A DNA stretch of 64,000 nucleotides from Pelagibius sp. CAU 1746 (GTDB taxonomy: Bacteria; Pseudomonadota; Alphaproteobacteria; Kiloniellales; Kiloniellaceae): assembly GCF_039839785.1 (NCBI RefSeq), contig NZ_JBDOQT010000001.1, forward strand, positions 3,286,001 through 3,350,000, given 5' to 3'. A program made the translations under genes and the position numbers. This document shows positions 29,893-37,718 of this stretch, piece after piece. Within the stretch, counting starts at the first letter, position 1. Every line of letters begins with the position of its first letter. The notes under the pieces are model-generated. The model was not told where the DNA came from. It did no database searches and saw only the letters and a list, made by a program, of their open reading frames with translations.

Positions 29893-30549
29893 TCAGAAGA
29901 CGAAACCGACCTCGCGCTCGAAGCCCGGCAGCAGCGGCGTGGCGGCGTCAAAAAGAACCCGCGCCGAAAAACTGTCCCCCGAACGGCAAACCAGTGTGCC
30001 GCGGCCGATGCCGGCCTCGTCATTGACCACCGCCACCAGGCGGCCTCCGTCGCTCAACTGCCGCTTGACCGTATCCGGCACCGCGCTCACGGCGCCCTGG
30101 AAGACGATGACGTTGTAGGGCGCCTGCTTCTGATAGCCGGCGTCCAGTGCCCCTTCCACGACGACCGCATTGTCGACGTCGAGCGCGTTGAGCGTGCGAT
30201 TCGCCTGGTCCGCGAGCTGGCGGCTGGACTCGACGCCGACCACCGTCTCGGCCAGATGCGCCAGAATGGCGGTGGAGTACCCCGTGGCACAGCCGATATC
30301 CAGGGCGATATCACCGCTTTGAAGCCCGGCGGCCTGCAACAGGCGCGCCAACACCATGGGCTCCATCAGGTAGCGCCCGGCGGCCACCTCAAGGTCTTCG
30401 TCGACATAGGCAAAGCCGCGCTTGCCTTCGCCGACGAAAAGCTCTCTTGGCACCGCCTCGAATGCCGCAATGACCTGCTGGTCCGTCACCTTATTGGTGC
30501 GGATCTGGCTCTCCACCATATTGAGGCGTGCTGCTGCGAATTCCGTCAT
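29893..30549 (-). CDS. Pcm-like SAM-dependent methyltransferase
   Basis: 218 residues. It resembles protein-isoaspartate methyltransferase: MVESQIRTNKVTDQQVIAAF, PRELFVGEGKRGFAYVDEDL and motif I ALDIGCATGYSTAILAHLAE. It is a divergent second copy beside the standard pcm at 1839-2522, and lacks the GQG substrate-loop block seen there. This type is often placed upstream of tolC in alphaproteobacteria; whether it repairs isoaspartate is unproven. ATG at 30549 chosen; the frame up to 30639 has no similarity. Confidence 0.85.
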   Translation of the reverse strand: MTEFAAARLNMVESQIRTNKVTDQQVIAAFEAVPRELFVGEGKRGFAYVDEDLEVAAGRYLMEPMVLARLLQAAGLQSGDIALDIGCATGYSTAILAHLAETVVGVESSRQLADQANRTLNALDVDNAVVVEGALDAGYQKQAPYNVIVFQGAVSAVPDTVKRQLSDGGRLVAVVNDEAGIGRGTLVCRSGDSFSARVLFDAATPLLPGFEREVGFVF

Positions 30550-30677
30550 CTCACCAACCGTCGCTCTGGCCGTTCGCTCTGCCGCGGCCCACAGGCCGCT
30601 ACGGCCTTGGGTTATAAGCGCCCGAGCGCCCGAAAACAACGCGCCAGAACCGCCGCCGTCCGGGACGCGCAGCCAGC

Positions 30678-30706
30678 TTGACCCAGGCCGGAGGCGGAAG
30701 TATAGC
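30678..30706 (+). promoter_or_regulatory. Sigma-70-type promoter of tRNA-Cys
   Basis: TTGACC at 30678-30683 and TATAGC at 30701-30706 with a 17-base spacer; the tRNA begins 18 bases after the -10. This is close to the consensus and well placed. Confidence 0.65.
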
Positions 30707-30723
30707 TTCGCCCCTCCGCCGAC

Positions 30724-30797
30724 GGCCCGGTGGGAGAGTGGTTATCCAGAGGACTGCAAATCCTTGCACGCCGGTTCGATTCCGGCCCGGGCCTCCA
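30724..30797 (+). tRNA. tRNA-Cys (GCA)
   Basis: 74 bases with encoded CCA. Acceptor stem GGCCCGG (30724-30730) pairs with CCGGGCC (30787-30793); T stem GCCGG/CCGGC with loop TTCGATT; anticodon loop CTGCAAA gives GCA; discriminator base T73, as expected for cysteine tRNA. It is a single-copy gene in this window, just upstream of a small minus-strand membrane-protein gene. Confidence 0.95.
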
Positions 30798-30850
30798 TCC
30801 CCCTTCTTTCCGATGACGATTTCCGGCCCGGCAGGGACTCCATGGCGAGG

Positions 30851-30994
30851 CTAGCGCGCCATGGCCAGCAGCAGGCTGTACCAGCCGTAGCCCACCGCGG
30901 AGAAAAAGAAGGCGAAGGTGCCGAGCGCCGCCAGGGCGCTGGCCAGACGTTCCCACAGCGGCGGCTGAAAGCCGTTCATCTCCGAACCGTACAT
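30851..30994 (-). CDS. Small single-helix membrane protein, unknown
   Basis: 47 residues: MYGSEMNGFQPPLWERLASA followed by a hydrophobic segment (LAALGTFAFFFSAVGYGWYS) and a short tail. A strong GGGGAGA ribosome site sits seven bases before the ATG at 30994, and codon use is in line with neighbours, so it is probably real. I do not recognise it. A longer frame to 31072 exists but has no ribosome site. Its neighbour on one side is tRNA-Cys. Confidence 0.6.
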   Translation of the reverse strand: MYGSEMNGFQPPLWERLASALAALGTFAFFFSAVGYGWYSLLLAMAR

Positions 30995-31198
30995 GATGCT
31001 TCTCCCCAAAGCGGGCACCCCTTGCGGGCGCCGGTGACGTTGATTGCGAAGCTTACAGACGATCGAGGCCAAGTCAAGAACAAATCATGAACATTCAAGA
31101 TAACGCCTGCTGTTGCCGGCGGCCGTCCCCTGCCCTTAAACTGTCCGCAGAGCGGTCCCCGCGGCGCGCGGGCGCCGCGGAATCCAAGGCCGGCGCCG

Positions 31199-31435
31199 TT
31201 GGATTCGTCCGCTGCGGCACCGGAAAGGCCCCATCAGCAACCGGGAGCCGGAACCATTCGACAGGACATCCTCGTCTGCCTGCCCGATCACCTGCACCCG
31301 GTGAGCCGAATGTTCCTGGAGCACTGGCTGGCCGGCGAGATGACGACGGCTGAGTTCCTGCGCTGGTTTCACATGCCGAATTCCGCCTATCTGCCGGTCG
31401 CGAAGTGCCTCTTGGCCGTGGTGGCCGGAGCCTGA
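31199..31435 (+). CDS. Hypothetical small protein
   Basis: 78 residues if the TTG at 31199 is used; the likely core is from about residue 20 (RQDILVCLPDHLHPVSRMFL, then EHWLAGEMTTAEFLRWFHMP). The third-codon-position GC is high in this part, which speaks for coding, and no better frame exists on the other strand. No convincing ribosome site and no family recognised. Confidence 0.35.
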   Translation: MDSSAAAPERPHQQPGAGTIRQDILVCLPDHLHPVSRMFLEHWLAGEMTTAEFLRWFHMPNSAYLPVAKCLLAVVAGA

Positions 31436-31499
31436 GGGCGATCTTCAGGAGTGCGCGCCCCGGGCGGGCGGCCTTGGCGATTTTTCTGCCGCAAAATCT

Positions 31500-31528
31500 T
31501 TGCAGCGCCGCGAGCGGTTTGATATAAC
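31500..31528 (+). promoter_or_regulatory. Promoter of tRNA-Asn
   Basis: TTGCAG (31500-31505), 17-base spacer, TATAAC (31523-31528); tRNA-Asn starts 49 bases later. The -10 matches 5 of 6 consensus bases, the -35 is weaker. Confidence 0.5.
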
Positions 31529-31576
31529 CCCGCTTCGCCGCGCCGGGGCAGCCCGGCAACGCCGATCAGATCCTGA

Positions 31577-31652
<76 letters not shown>

Positions 31653-31656
31653 ATCG

Positions 31657-31697
31657 AAAAGGGGCCCAGGCCGAATGGCCGGGCCCCTTTTTCTTTG
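31657..31697 (+). terminator. Intrinsic terminator after tRNA-Asn
   Basis: GGGGCCCAGGCC pairs almost fully with GGCCGGGCCCC around GAAT, flanked by AAAA on the left and CTTTTTCTTT on the right. It is a textbook rho-independent terminator and could work in both directions. Confidence 0.85.
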
Positions 31698-31895
31698 CCG
31701 CCCTTCCGGGCTGTCCCGCGCCGCCGCCCAGGATCGGTCACGCGCCCGCTTCCAGTCCCGCCCCCTTTGCGGCGGCGCGGCGTTTTCCGATTTCGTCAGG
31801 CCCCCGTCAGGTTTTCGCGATTCTCTGTCAGCGACACGGTTTCCTGATCGCACCCTCGGTTGCTTGGGGGCGACATAACGAACGCTTTGACGAAC

Positions 31896-32693
31896 ATGAC
31901 CCTCCCCGCTCACGACGGCGCCCTCCGTGCGGCAGACTCGCCTGCGCGGTCTCTCGCGGCGGGCGACGTCGAACTGTCCGTCATCGTCCCCGTACGCGAC
32001 GAGGCGGAGAACATCGCGGCTCTGGCCGCAGAGATCCGCGCCGCGCTGCAAGGGCGGATTCGCTATGAGCTCATCTACGTCGACGACGGCAGCCGGGATG
32101 GAACGGCGGCGGCCCTGACGGACGCGGCGGAGCGCCTGCCGGAGCTGCGCTGGCTGCACCACGCCGAGAGCATCGGACAGAGCGGCGCGGTGCTGAGCGG
32201 CGTACTGGCGGCGCGGGGCCACCTGATCGCCACCCTGGACGGAGACGGCCAGAACGATCCCGCCGACATCCCCCGTATGCTGGATGCCCTGTCCCAGGTC
32301 GGCGGTCCCTCGAAGGTGCAGGCTATCACCGGCGTGCGGGCCAAGCGCCACGACAATCTCGCCAAGCGCTGGGGCTCGCGCATCGCCAACGCGGTGCGGC
32401 GGCACTGCCTGGGCGACGATGCCGCGGACAGCGGCTGCGGCATCCGCCTGGTGACCCGCGAGGCCTTCCTCAGGCTGCCCTTCTTCGACCATCTGCATCG
32501 CTTCGTCCCGGCCCTGCTGCGGCGCGAAGGCTACCGGGTGATCGCGCTGCCCGTACACCACCGGCCGCGCACCCGCGGCCGTTCCAAATACGGCACCTGG
32601 GACCGGCTGTGGGTCGGCATCGTCGACCTCTTCGGGGTCATGTGGCTGATGAAAAGACGCAATCGCACGGAAGTATCGAGCAACGACCCATGA
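31896..32693 (+). CDS. GT2 glycosyltransferase, ArnC/DPM1-like polyprenyl-phosphate type
   Basis: 265 residues from the ATG at 31896 (an in-frame TTG at 31860 is also possible). GT-A motifs: VIVPVRDEAENI, YVDDGSRDGT and ATLDGDGQNDPADI; the acceptor-side block is DSGCGIRLVTREAFLRLPFF. Unlike ArnC it has no C-terminal membrane helices, like soluble DPM1. It probably loads a sugar onto undecaprenyl phosphate for the ArnT-like enzyme two genes downstream. Its stop overlaps the next ATG (ATGA). Confidence 0.85.
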   Translation: MTLPAHDGALRAADSPARSLAAGDVELSVIVPVRDEAENIAALAAEIRAALQGRIRYELIYVDDGSRDGTAAALTDAAERLPELRWLHHAESIGQSGAVLSGVLAARGHLIATLDGDGQNDPADIPRMLDALSQVGGPSKVQAITGVRAKRHDNLAKRWGSRIANAVRRHCLGDDAADSGCGIRLVTREAFLRLPFFDHLHRFVPALLRREGYRVIALPVHHRPRTRGRSKYGTWDRLWVGIVDLFGVMWLMKRRNRTEVSSNDP

Positions 32694-32989
32694 CCCAGCT
32701 AATGCCCATCAACGCCCAGGCCACCTGGCTCGCCATCGGCTTCCTCGGCCAGGCCCTGTTCAGCCTCCGCTTTCTGGTCCAGTGGATATCGAGCGAACGT
32801 CAAAGGCGCAGCGTGATGCCTCTGGCGTTCTGGTACTTCAGCCTCGCCGGCGGCGCGGTCCTGCTGTCCTACGCGATCTGGCGTCAGGACCCGGTCTTCA
32901 TCGTCGGCCAGGGGACGGGGCTGGTCATCTACCTGCGCAATCTCCAGTTCCGCCTTCGCGAGAGACGCGAGGAACGGAAACCTGTCTGA
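32690..32989 (+). CDS. LAB_N (lipid A biosynthesis N-terminal domain) small membrane protein
   Basis: 99 residues with three hydrophobic segments: WLAIGFLGQALFSLRFLVQW, VMPLAFWYFSLAGGAVLLSY and VFIVGQGTGLVIYLRNLQF. This is the short domain seen alone or at the N-terminus of some LpxB proteins. In many genomes it lies between a DPM1-like transferase and an ArnT-like transferase, exactly as here, and probably helps sugar-lipid handling or flipping. Function is not proven. Its stop overlaps the proposed CTG start of the next gene by eight bases. Confidence 0.85.
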   Translation: MTQLMPINAQATWLAIGFLGQALFSLRFLVQWISSERQRRSVMPLAFWYFSLAGGAVLLSYAIWRQDPVFIVGQGTGLVIYLRNLQFRLRERREERKPV

Positions 32990-34643
32990 AGCCGCCAAAC
33001 AAGGTACAGAGCCGGCCGCCGGCGTTTCCTTCGAGCTCTGTCTGCTGCCGCTGTCACTCGCGCTGCTGATCTGGGCGGCGCAGATCGCCGCCTTTTCCCT
33101 GCGCCCCATCCTGCCGGTCGACGAGACGCGCTACCTGACCGTTGCCTGGGAGATGTACACCTCCGGCAACTGGCTGGTGCCGCAGATGAACGGCCAGCCC
33201 TACTCGCACAAGCCGCCACTGCTGTTCTGGATGATCAACCTCGCCTGGAGCCTGGGCGGCCTCAGCACGCTGGCCGCCCGCCTGGTAGTGTTGGCGACGG
33301 GCATCGCCTCGGCGGCGCTGACCGGCCTGGCCGCGCGGCTGCTGTGGCCGCGGCTGCCCGGCATCGGCCCCTGGTCGGTCATGACCTTCGCCGCCATCGG
33401 CCTGGTGACGGTATTCACCGGCCTGGTGATGTTCGACGGCCTGCTGACCGCCTGCCTGCTGCTCAGCACCTGCGGCCTGCTGCTGGTATGGCGGCGCGGC
33501 AAGCGGTCCTGGTGGGCGCTGGTGGCGATCGGCCTGGGTCTCGGGATTCTCGCAAAAGGACCGGTCGCCCTGCTCCACCTTCTCGCCGTCGGCGCGCTCG
33601 CCTCTCTGGTCTTCGCGCGCGAGACGCCGGGCGGACTGCGTGGCTGGTTCCTGGGCCTCGGCGCCGCCGTCGTGGGAGGCATAGCCATCGCGCTTGCCTG
33701 GGCGGTGCCGGCGGCGATCTTCGGCGGGCCCGAGTATCGGGAAATGATCCTCTGGGGCCAGACCGCAGAGCGCATGGTGAAGTCCTTCGCCCACGCCCGG
33801 CCCTTCTGGTACTACCTGCCGCTGCTGCCGCTCTTCGCCCTGCCATGGGGCTGGTGGCCGCCCCTGTGGCGTTGGCTGCGCCGCGACGCCTGGCGCGGCA
33901 GCACTCAGGCCCCGCGCTTCTGCGCCATCTGGTTCGCTACGGTCTTCGTCGCCTTCTCGCTGATCTCCGGCAAGCAGATCCACTATCTGCTGCCGGCGCT
34001 GCCGGCGCTGGCCTTGATCGCCGCGCGCGCGATCGTCGCCAGCGGCGATACCGTGCTGCGCCAGCGCGATCTCCTGTTGCCGCTGCTGCCGATGATCCTG
34101 GTCGGCCTCTCCGCGCCGCTGATGGAGCTCGCCGACGCCATGGAACTCCCCGGGCGGCTGCCACAGGCCCAGGCCTACTTGGAGCGCCTGCGCAGCGACT
34201 GGCCCGGTTGGGCTTTGCTCGCGGTCCTGAGCCTGCTGCTCTTCGCGACGCCGCGCCGCGCCAAGGCACAGGCGGGCGCCATCGCCGGCGCCGTTGCCCT
34301 GGCCCTGTCCGCCGGCCACATGATCGCCGCAGCGGCCTTCGCCACCTACGACTGGTCGCGCATTGCCGATACCGTGCACCGCCGTCAGTCCTGCGGCCTG
34401 GCCTGGTTCGGCGACTACTCCGGCGAGTTCGGTTATCTCGCGCGTGTGACCGAACCCGTTTCCCGTACCAATCCCGACAGCCTGGAGGGATGGCTCGCGG
34501 CGCACCCCGGCGGCGTCGCCATCAACAAGGGTCTTGCTCCCGGCGCGCGGGACTCGCTGCCGCCACCCGACGAGGCGATGCCCTACCGCGGCAAGACGAT
34601 GGCCCTATGGATCTCCCCGGGCGCGCCGGAGCAGTGCCGCTAG
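32982..34643 (+). CDS. ArnT-like (GT39/GT83) membrane glycosyltransferase; proposed CTG start
   Basis: 553 residues when started at CTG 32982. The frame is open and in register from there, and the first 57 residues contain family-essential sequence (LPVDETRYLTVAWEMY carries the catalytic Asp-Glu). No ATG, GTG or TTG occurs in this frame between 32982 and the ATG at 33153, and starting at 33153 would remove the first helix and the DE motif. GAGGA sits eight bases before the CTG. Further blocks: KGPVALLHLLAVG, WAVPAAIFGGPEY, HYLLPALPALALIAARAI; about ten helices. The enzyme transfers a sugar from polyprenyl phosphate to lipid A or another periplasmic acceptor. Frameshift fusion to LAB_N is the other reading. 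Confidence 0.8.
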   Translation: MSEAAKQGTEPAAGVSFELCLLPLSLALLIWAAQIAAFSLRPILPVDETRYLTVAWEMYTSGNWLVPQMNGQPYSHKPPLLFWMINLAWSLGGLSTLAARLVVLATGIASAALTGLAARLLWPRLPGIGPWSVMTFAAIGLVTVFTGLVMFDGLLTACLLLSTCGLLLVWRRGKRSWWALVAIGLGLGILAKGPVALLHLLAVGALASLVFARETPGGLRGWFLGLGAAVVGGIAIALAWAVPAAIFGGPEYREMILWGQTAERMVKSFAHARPFWYYLPLLPLFALPWGWWPPLWRWLRRDAWRGSTQAPRFCAIWFATVFVAFSLISGKQIHYLLPALPALALIAARAIVASGDTVLRQRDLLLPLLPMILVGLSAPLMELADAMELPGRLPQAQAYLERLRSDWPGWALLAVLSLLLFATPRRAKAQAGAIAGAVALALSAGHMIAAAAFATYDWSRIADTVHRRQSCGLAWFGDYSGEFGYLARVTEPVSRTNPDSLEGWLAAHPGGVAINKGLAPGARDSLPPPDEAMPYRGKTMALWISPGAPEQCR

Positions 34644-34700
34644 TACGGGCGCACGGCAGGCCTCTGTGGCACGCCTGCCGCAGGCGGCGGCGATCGATCC

Positions 34701-34716
34701 GCAACAACGTTGTTGC
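34701..34716. repeat. Perfect 16-base palindrome upstream of the H1-like gene
   Basis: GCAACAACGTTGTTGC reads the same on both strands. It lies 176 bases before the start at 34892 and 57 bases after the ArnT-like stop. Possible operator; no binding family can be assigned from the sequence. Confidence 0.45.
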
Positions 34717-34891
34717 CTCTTGAAGAATGGCTTCGATTTGCTTGAAGATGCGCGGCGGCAGTATCCGCGTGCCGAGTCGCAAGACCTTTCTCGAAGGCCC
34801 GGCACAGAGAGGCCGCCATAGTGATCCGTGTGAAGTATTCCGCCTCAACCAGCTCGTCCGAGGGACACTAGGAGCATTTAGGGGGACCTGC

Positions 34892-35239
34892 ATGGCAACC
34901 AAACCTACCGCCGCCAAGAAAGCGGCGACCAAGAAGATCGCGGCCAAGAAGACCGCGACAAAGAAGGCAGCGGCCAAGAAGAAGGTCGCGAAGAAGGCCG
35001 CTCCGAAAAAAGCGGCTGCCAAGAAGACCGGCGCCAAGAGAAGCGGCGCCAAGAAGATCGCCGCCAAGAAGACGGCGGCCAAGCGCAGCACGGCGGCCAA
35101 GGCCGGCGCAATCAAGAGCGAAGTGAAGAAGAAGTCCGCGGCCAAGAAGGCCGGCGCCAAGAAGATCGCGGCGAGCAAGCGGACGGCGCAGAAGGCAGCT
35201 GTACGCAAAGCCGCGCGCAAGGCCACCGCGGCCAAGTAA
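34892..35239 (+). CDS. Lysine/alanine-rich histone H1-like DNA-binding protein
   Basis: 115 residues, almost entirely Lys, Ala, Thr, Arg and Gly in repeats of the type AAKK/AKKT (for example [20 protein letters not shown]). Such proteins bind and compact DNA in a way like the tail of histone H1; they occur in several bacterial groups. There is no folded domain. The ATG at 34892 has GGGGGACCTGC before it; the longer frame from 34727 reads as unrelated sequence. A second, similar protein is encoded at 58077-58469. Codon use is biased to AAG and GCC. Confidence 0.85.
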   Translation: MATKPTAAKKAATKKIAAKKTATKKAAAKKKVAKKAAPKKAAAKKTGAKRSGAKKIAAKKTAAKRSTAAKAGAIKSEVKKKSAAKKAGAKKIAASKRTAQKAAVRKAARKATAAK

Positions 35240-35277
35240 AGCGGCAAGCGGGCGGAAAGCCCGGCCTGTTCCCTTCA

Positions 35278-35324
35278 GCAGGTTGCCGCGCGGACCCAGG
35301 CCACGTGCCCCGTCGGCAACCTGC
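35278..35324. terminator. Large hairpin between convergent genes
   Basis: GCAGGTTGCCG (35278-35288) pairs perfectly with CGGCAACCTGC (35314-35324) around a 25-base loop. It lies in the 154-base gap between the H1-like gene and the kynureninase-like gene, which end facing each other. No T run follows, so its action as a terminator is inferred from position. Confidence 0.45.
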
Positions 35325-35393
35325 GAAGATCCAGCGCCCCGAGCCGCCTGCGTGGCGGAGCCGCAGGACAGCCCCGCAGATCCCGCCCCGAAC

Positions 35394-36563
35394 CTAGATG
35401 GCCGCCAGGCGCCCCAGAATCGCGTCGACGTCTACCGCGTCCTGATAGAGCCCGAAGCCGAAACGCAGGCGGCTGCCGCGATAGTCGGTGGCCACGCCAG
35501 CGGCCGCGAGGCCGGCATGAAGGCCGGACGCCGCCTCGTCCCCCAGGTCGAAGGTCAGGAAGTTGCCGCAAGGCTGGACCCGGGGATCGACCACCAGCCG
35601 TTCCAGGGGCAAGACCGAGTTCGGCCAAGCCTCCAGTCCTTTGAGGAAACGGTCCTGCAGCGCGCGCGCATGGGCGTGGATGCCGGCCGCATCCAGCCGG
35701 AGATCCTCCAGCAGGCGCAGCACGGCCCGCATCCGGTAGAGCCCGACCGGGTCGAAGGTGGCGCCGAAGAAGCGCCCGCCGTCCCCGGCATAGGCGACAC
35801 CGCCGCCGGCCTGGGTCAGCTTTCCAAAGGCGGCATACCACCCGGTGTCACGCGGGCGCAGCCCATAGCCCGGGGGCGCATGAAGGAAGCACACGCCCTC
35901 CCCGGACATGGCGTACTTGTAGCCGCCGGCCAGGTAGAAGGCCCGCGCGGCGACGGCGTCCAGGTCCGTCGGCCGTGCCAGGAAGCCGTGGTAACCGTCG
36001 ATCACCACAAAGGGTTCCGCCGGCAGGCCGGCCAGCAGGGCCGTCAGGCCGGTCAGGGCGAAGCCTGAATTGAAGAAGACCTGGCTGACGAAGATCATGT
36101 CGTGACCGCCCTTCGACGCGGCCGCCGCGAAACGTTCGGCGAAGCTGTCGAAGGGCTCGACCGCCACCCGCGTCACCTCGGCCAGGCCATCCTCCTCCAG
36201 CCGCGCGATCTGACGGGTGAAGCTGTGGAACTCGCCGTCGCTGGTCAGGATGCGCGGCACTCTCTCCGCCGGCAGGCAGGACAGCAGGCGCTTGACGAAC
36301 TCATGGGTGTTGGGCGCGAAGGCGAGGCTCGAAGGATCGGGCAAGTTCAGATGACGGGCGATGCCGCGCTGCACCTCCGGCAAGACCTCCCCCAGGACGA
36401 CCTCCCACTTGCCTCCGGTCAGGCGCGCCGCGTCCTCCCAGCACTGCACCTGGGCCTCGAAGGTGACGTCGGGCCAGTAGTGGTGGCTGTGCGCGGCGAA
36501 GTGCAGGCGCTCCGGCGCGGCCTCGAGGAAGCGGCGGAAGTGCGCCTTGTAGCTGCCGCTCAC
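35394..36563 (-). CDS. Kynureninase-like PLP-dependent class V aminotransferase-fold enzyme
   Basis: 389 residues. The PLP lysine is in [15 protein letters not shown]; the Asp that pairs with the pyridine nitrogen is in [12 protein letters not shown]. The usual kynureninase start (YLDGNSLG) is not found; the N-terminus reads [20 protein letters not shown], so it is a divergent member. Its GTG start overlaps the tryptophan dioxygenase stop (GTGA), which points to use in tryptophan breakdown, splitting kynurenine. No kynurenine formamidase is next to it. It is the last gene of the 39071-35394 operon. Confidence 0.75.
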   Translation of the reverse strand: MSGSYKAHFRRFLEAAPERLHFAAHSHHYWPDVTFEAQVQCWEDAARLTGGKWEVVLGEVLPEVQRGIARHLNLPDPSSLAFAPNTHEFVKRLLSCLPAERVPRILTSDGEFHSFTRQIARLEEDGLAEVTRVAVEPFDSFAERFAAAASKGGHDMIFVSQVFFNSGFALTGLTALLAGLPAEPFVVIDGYHGFLARPTDLDAVAARAFYLAGGYKYAMSGEGVCFLHAPPGYGLRPRDTGWYAAFGKLTQAGGGVAYAGDGGRFFGATFDPVGLYRMRAVLRLLEDLRLDAAGIHAHARALQDRFLKGLEAWPNSVLPLERLVVDPRVQPCGNFLTFDLGDEAASGLHAGLAAAGVATDYRGSRLRFGFGLYQDAVDVDAILGRLAAI

Positions 36564-37660
36564 CTGCCGCCTGCCGAATAGGTATAGCCCATGGCGCTGC
36601 GCAGCGGCTCGGGCAGCGGCGGCAGGGCCGAGCGCGGGATGAGGAAGGTCGAGAGCGCGAAGAGGTCGCCGAAGACGCGGTAGCGCCGCGCCGCCTCGGC
36701 CAGGTAGTCGTGGCCGGAGGAACCGCCGGTGCCGAGCTTCATGCCGATCATGCGCTGGGCCATGAGGGCGTGGCGGTAGCGCCAGGCGGCCATGGTCTCG
36801 TCGATATCCATCAGCAGGCTCAACAGGCGGAAGGGTAACTGCAATACCGGCTCATCACGGTAGAGGTTGACGAAGAGCGCCGCCTGCAGCGCCCGCCAGG
36901 ACAAACGCCAAGCTCCCTCCTTCACCAGTTCCGCATGGCGTGCCTCGTCATAGATGGCCTCGAAGCGCGCCCGTGCCGCCTCCAGGGCGGCGAGGCCGGA
37001 AGCCTTCTCCGCTTCGGGGATCGCGGCGCTGCCGCCCAGCGTTGCCGTATCCTGATCCAACATGCGGGCCACGGCGGCGCGGTAGGCCTCCTGGAACTTA
37101 TAGCCCCCGAGTTCGACGAAGGGCGTGCGTTCCAGCCAGGCCTCGATGCGGTCGCTAAGACTGGGCCGCTTCTCGGCCTCGCGCAGCTTCGCCCGGTCCG
37201 CATCGCTGAGCCGAGCGTCGAAGGGCTTGGCTTCGAAGCCGATGCGGTCCTGGCGGCGCAGGCCGAGCCCCATCTCTATGAGGCGGAACTGCAGCGACTG
37301 GAAGCCGGAGGACGGGAACAGCAGGTCGCGAAACTCCAGGAAGTCCAGCGGCGTCATGGTCTCCAGCACGTCGAGCTGAGCCGTCAGCAGCTTGAGGATG
37401 CGCTCGATGCGCTCCAGCGCCGCCACCGCACGTCCAATGTCGCGGTCGTCCAGGTTCTCGGCGGCGAAGATCGCGTCGATCCGCGCCATCTCGTGCAGGA
37501 TCTGCTTGAACCACAGCTCGTAGGCCTGGTGCACGACGATGAACAGCATCTCGTCGTGGGCCGGCTTGCCCTGCCGTGCGCTCTCCGGCGCCTGGGCGTT
37601 CAGCAGCCGGTCGAGTTGCAGGTAGTCGGCGTAGTAGAGCGGCTTCTTGTCTTCGCTCAC
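36560..37660 (-). CDS. kynA: Tryptophan 2,3-dioxygenase
   Basis: 366 residues. Heme enzyme opening the indole ring of tryptophan to N-formylkynurenine. Family blocks are HDEMLFIVVHQAYELWFKQI (two parts), ERIERILKLLTAQLDVLETM, and FLEFRDLLFPSSGFQSLQFR; the C-terminal YRHALMAQRMIGMKLGTGGS holds the proximal heme His. The GTG at 37660 has GGAGGAG nine bases upstream; an upstream TTG/ATG frame to 37705 lacks this. It lies 58 bases behind the BNR-repeat gene. Confidence 0.9.
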   Translation of the reverse strand: MSEDKKPLYYADYLQLDRLLNAQAPESARQGKPAHDEMLFIVVHQAYELWFKQILHEMARIDAIFAAENLDDRDIGRAVAALERIERILKLLTAQLDVLETMTPLDFLEFRDLLFPSSGFQSLQFRLIEMGLGLRRQDRIGFEAKPFDARLSDADRAKLREAEKRPSLSDRIEAWLERTPFVELGGYKFQEAYRAAVARMLDQDTATLGGSAAIPEAEKASGLAALEAARARFEAIYDEARHAELVKEGAWRLSWRALQAALFVNLYRDEPVLQLPFRLLSLLMDIDETMAAWRYRHALMAQRMIGMKLGTGGSSGHDYLAEAARRYRVFGDLFALSTFLIPRSALPPLPEPLRSAMGYTYSAGGR

Positions 37661-37718
37661 GACTCGGACTCCTCCGGCGATGGTGACAATGCCAGCGAAA
37701 CCCATATCCCAAAAGGGA

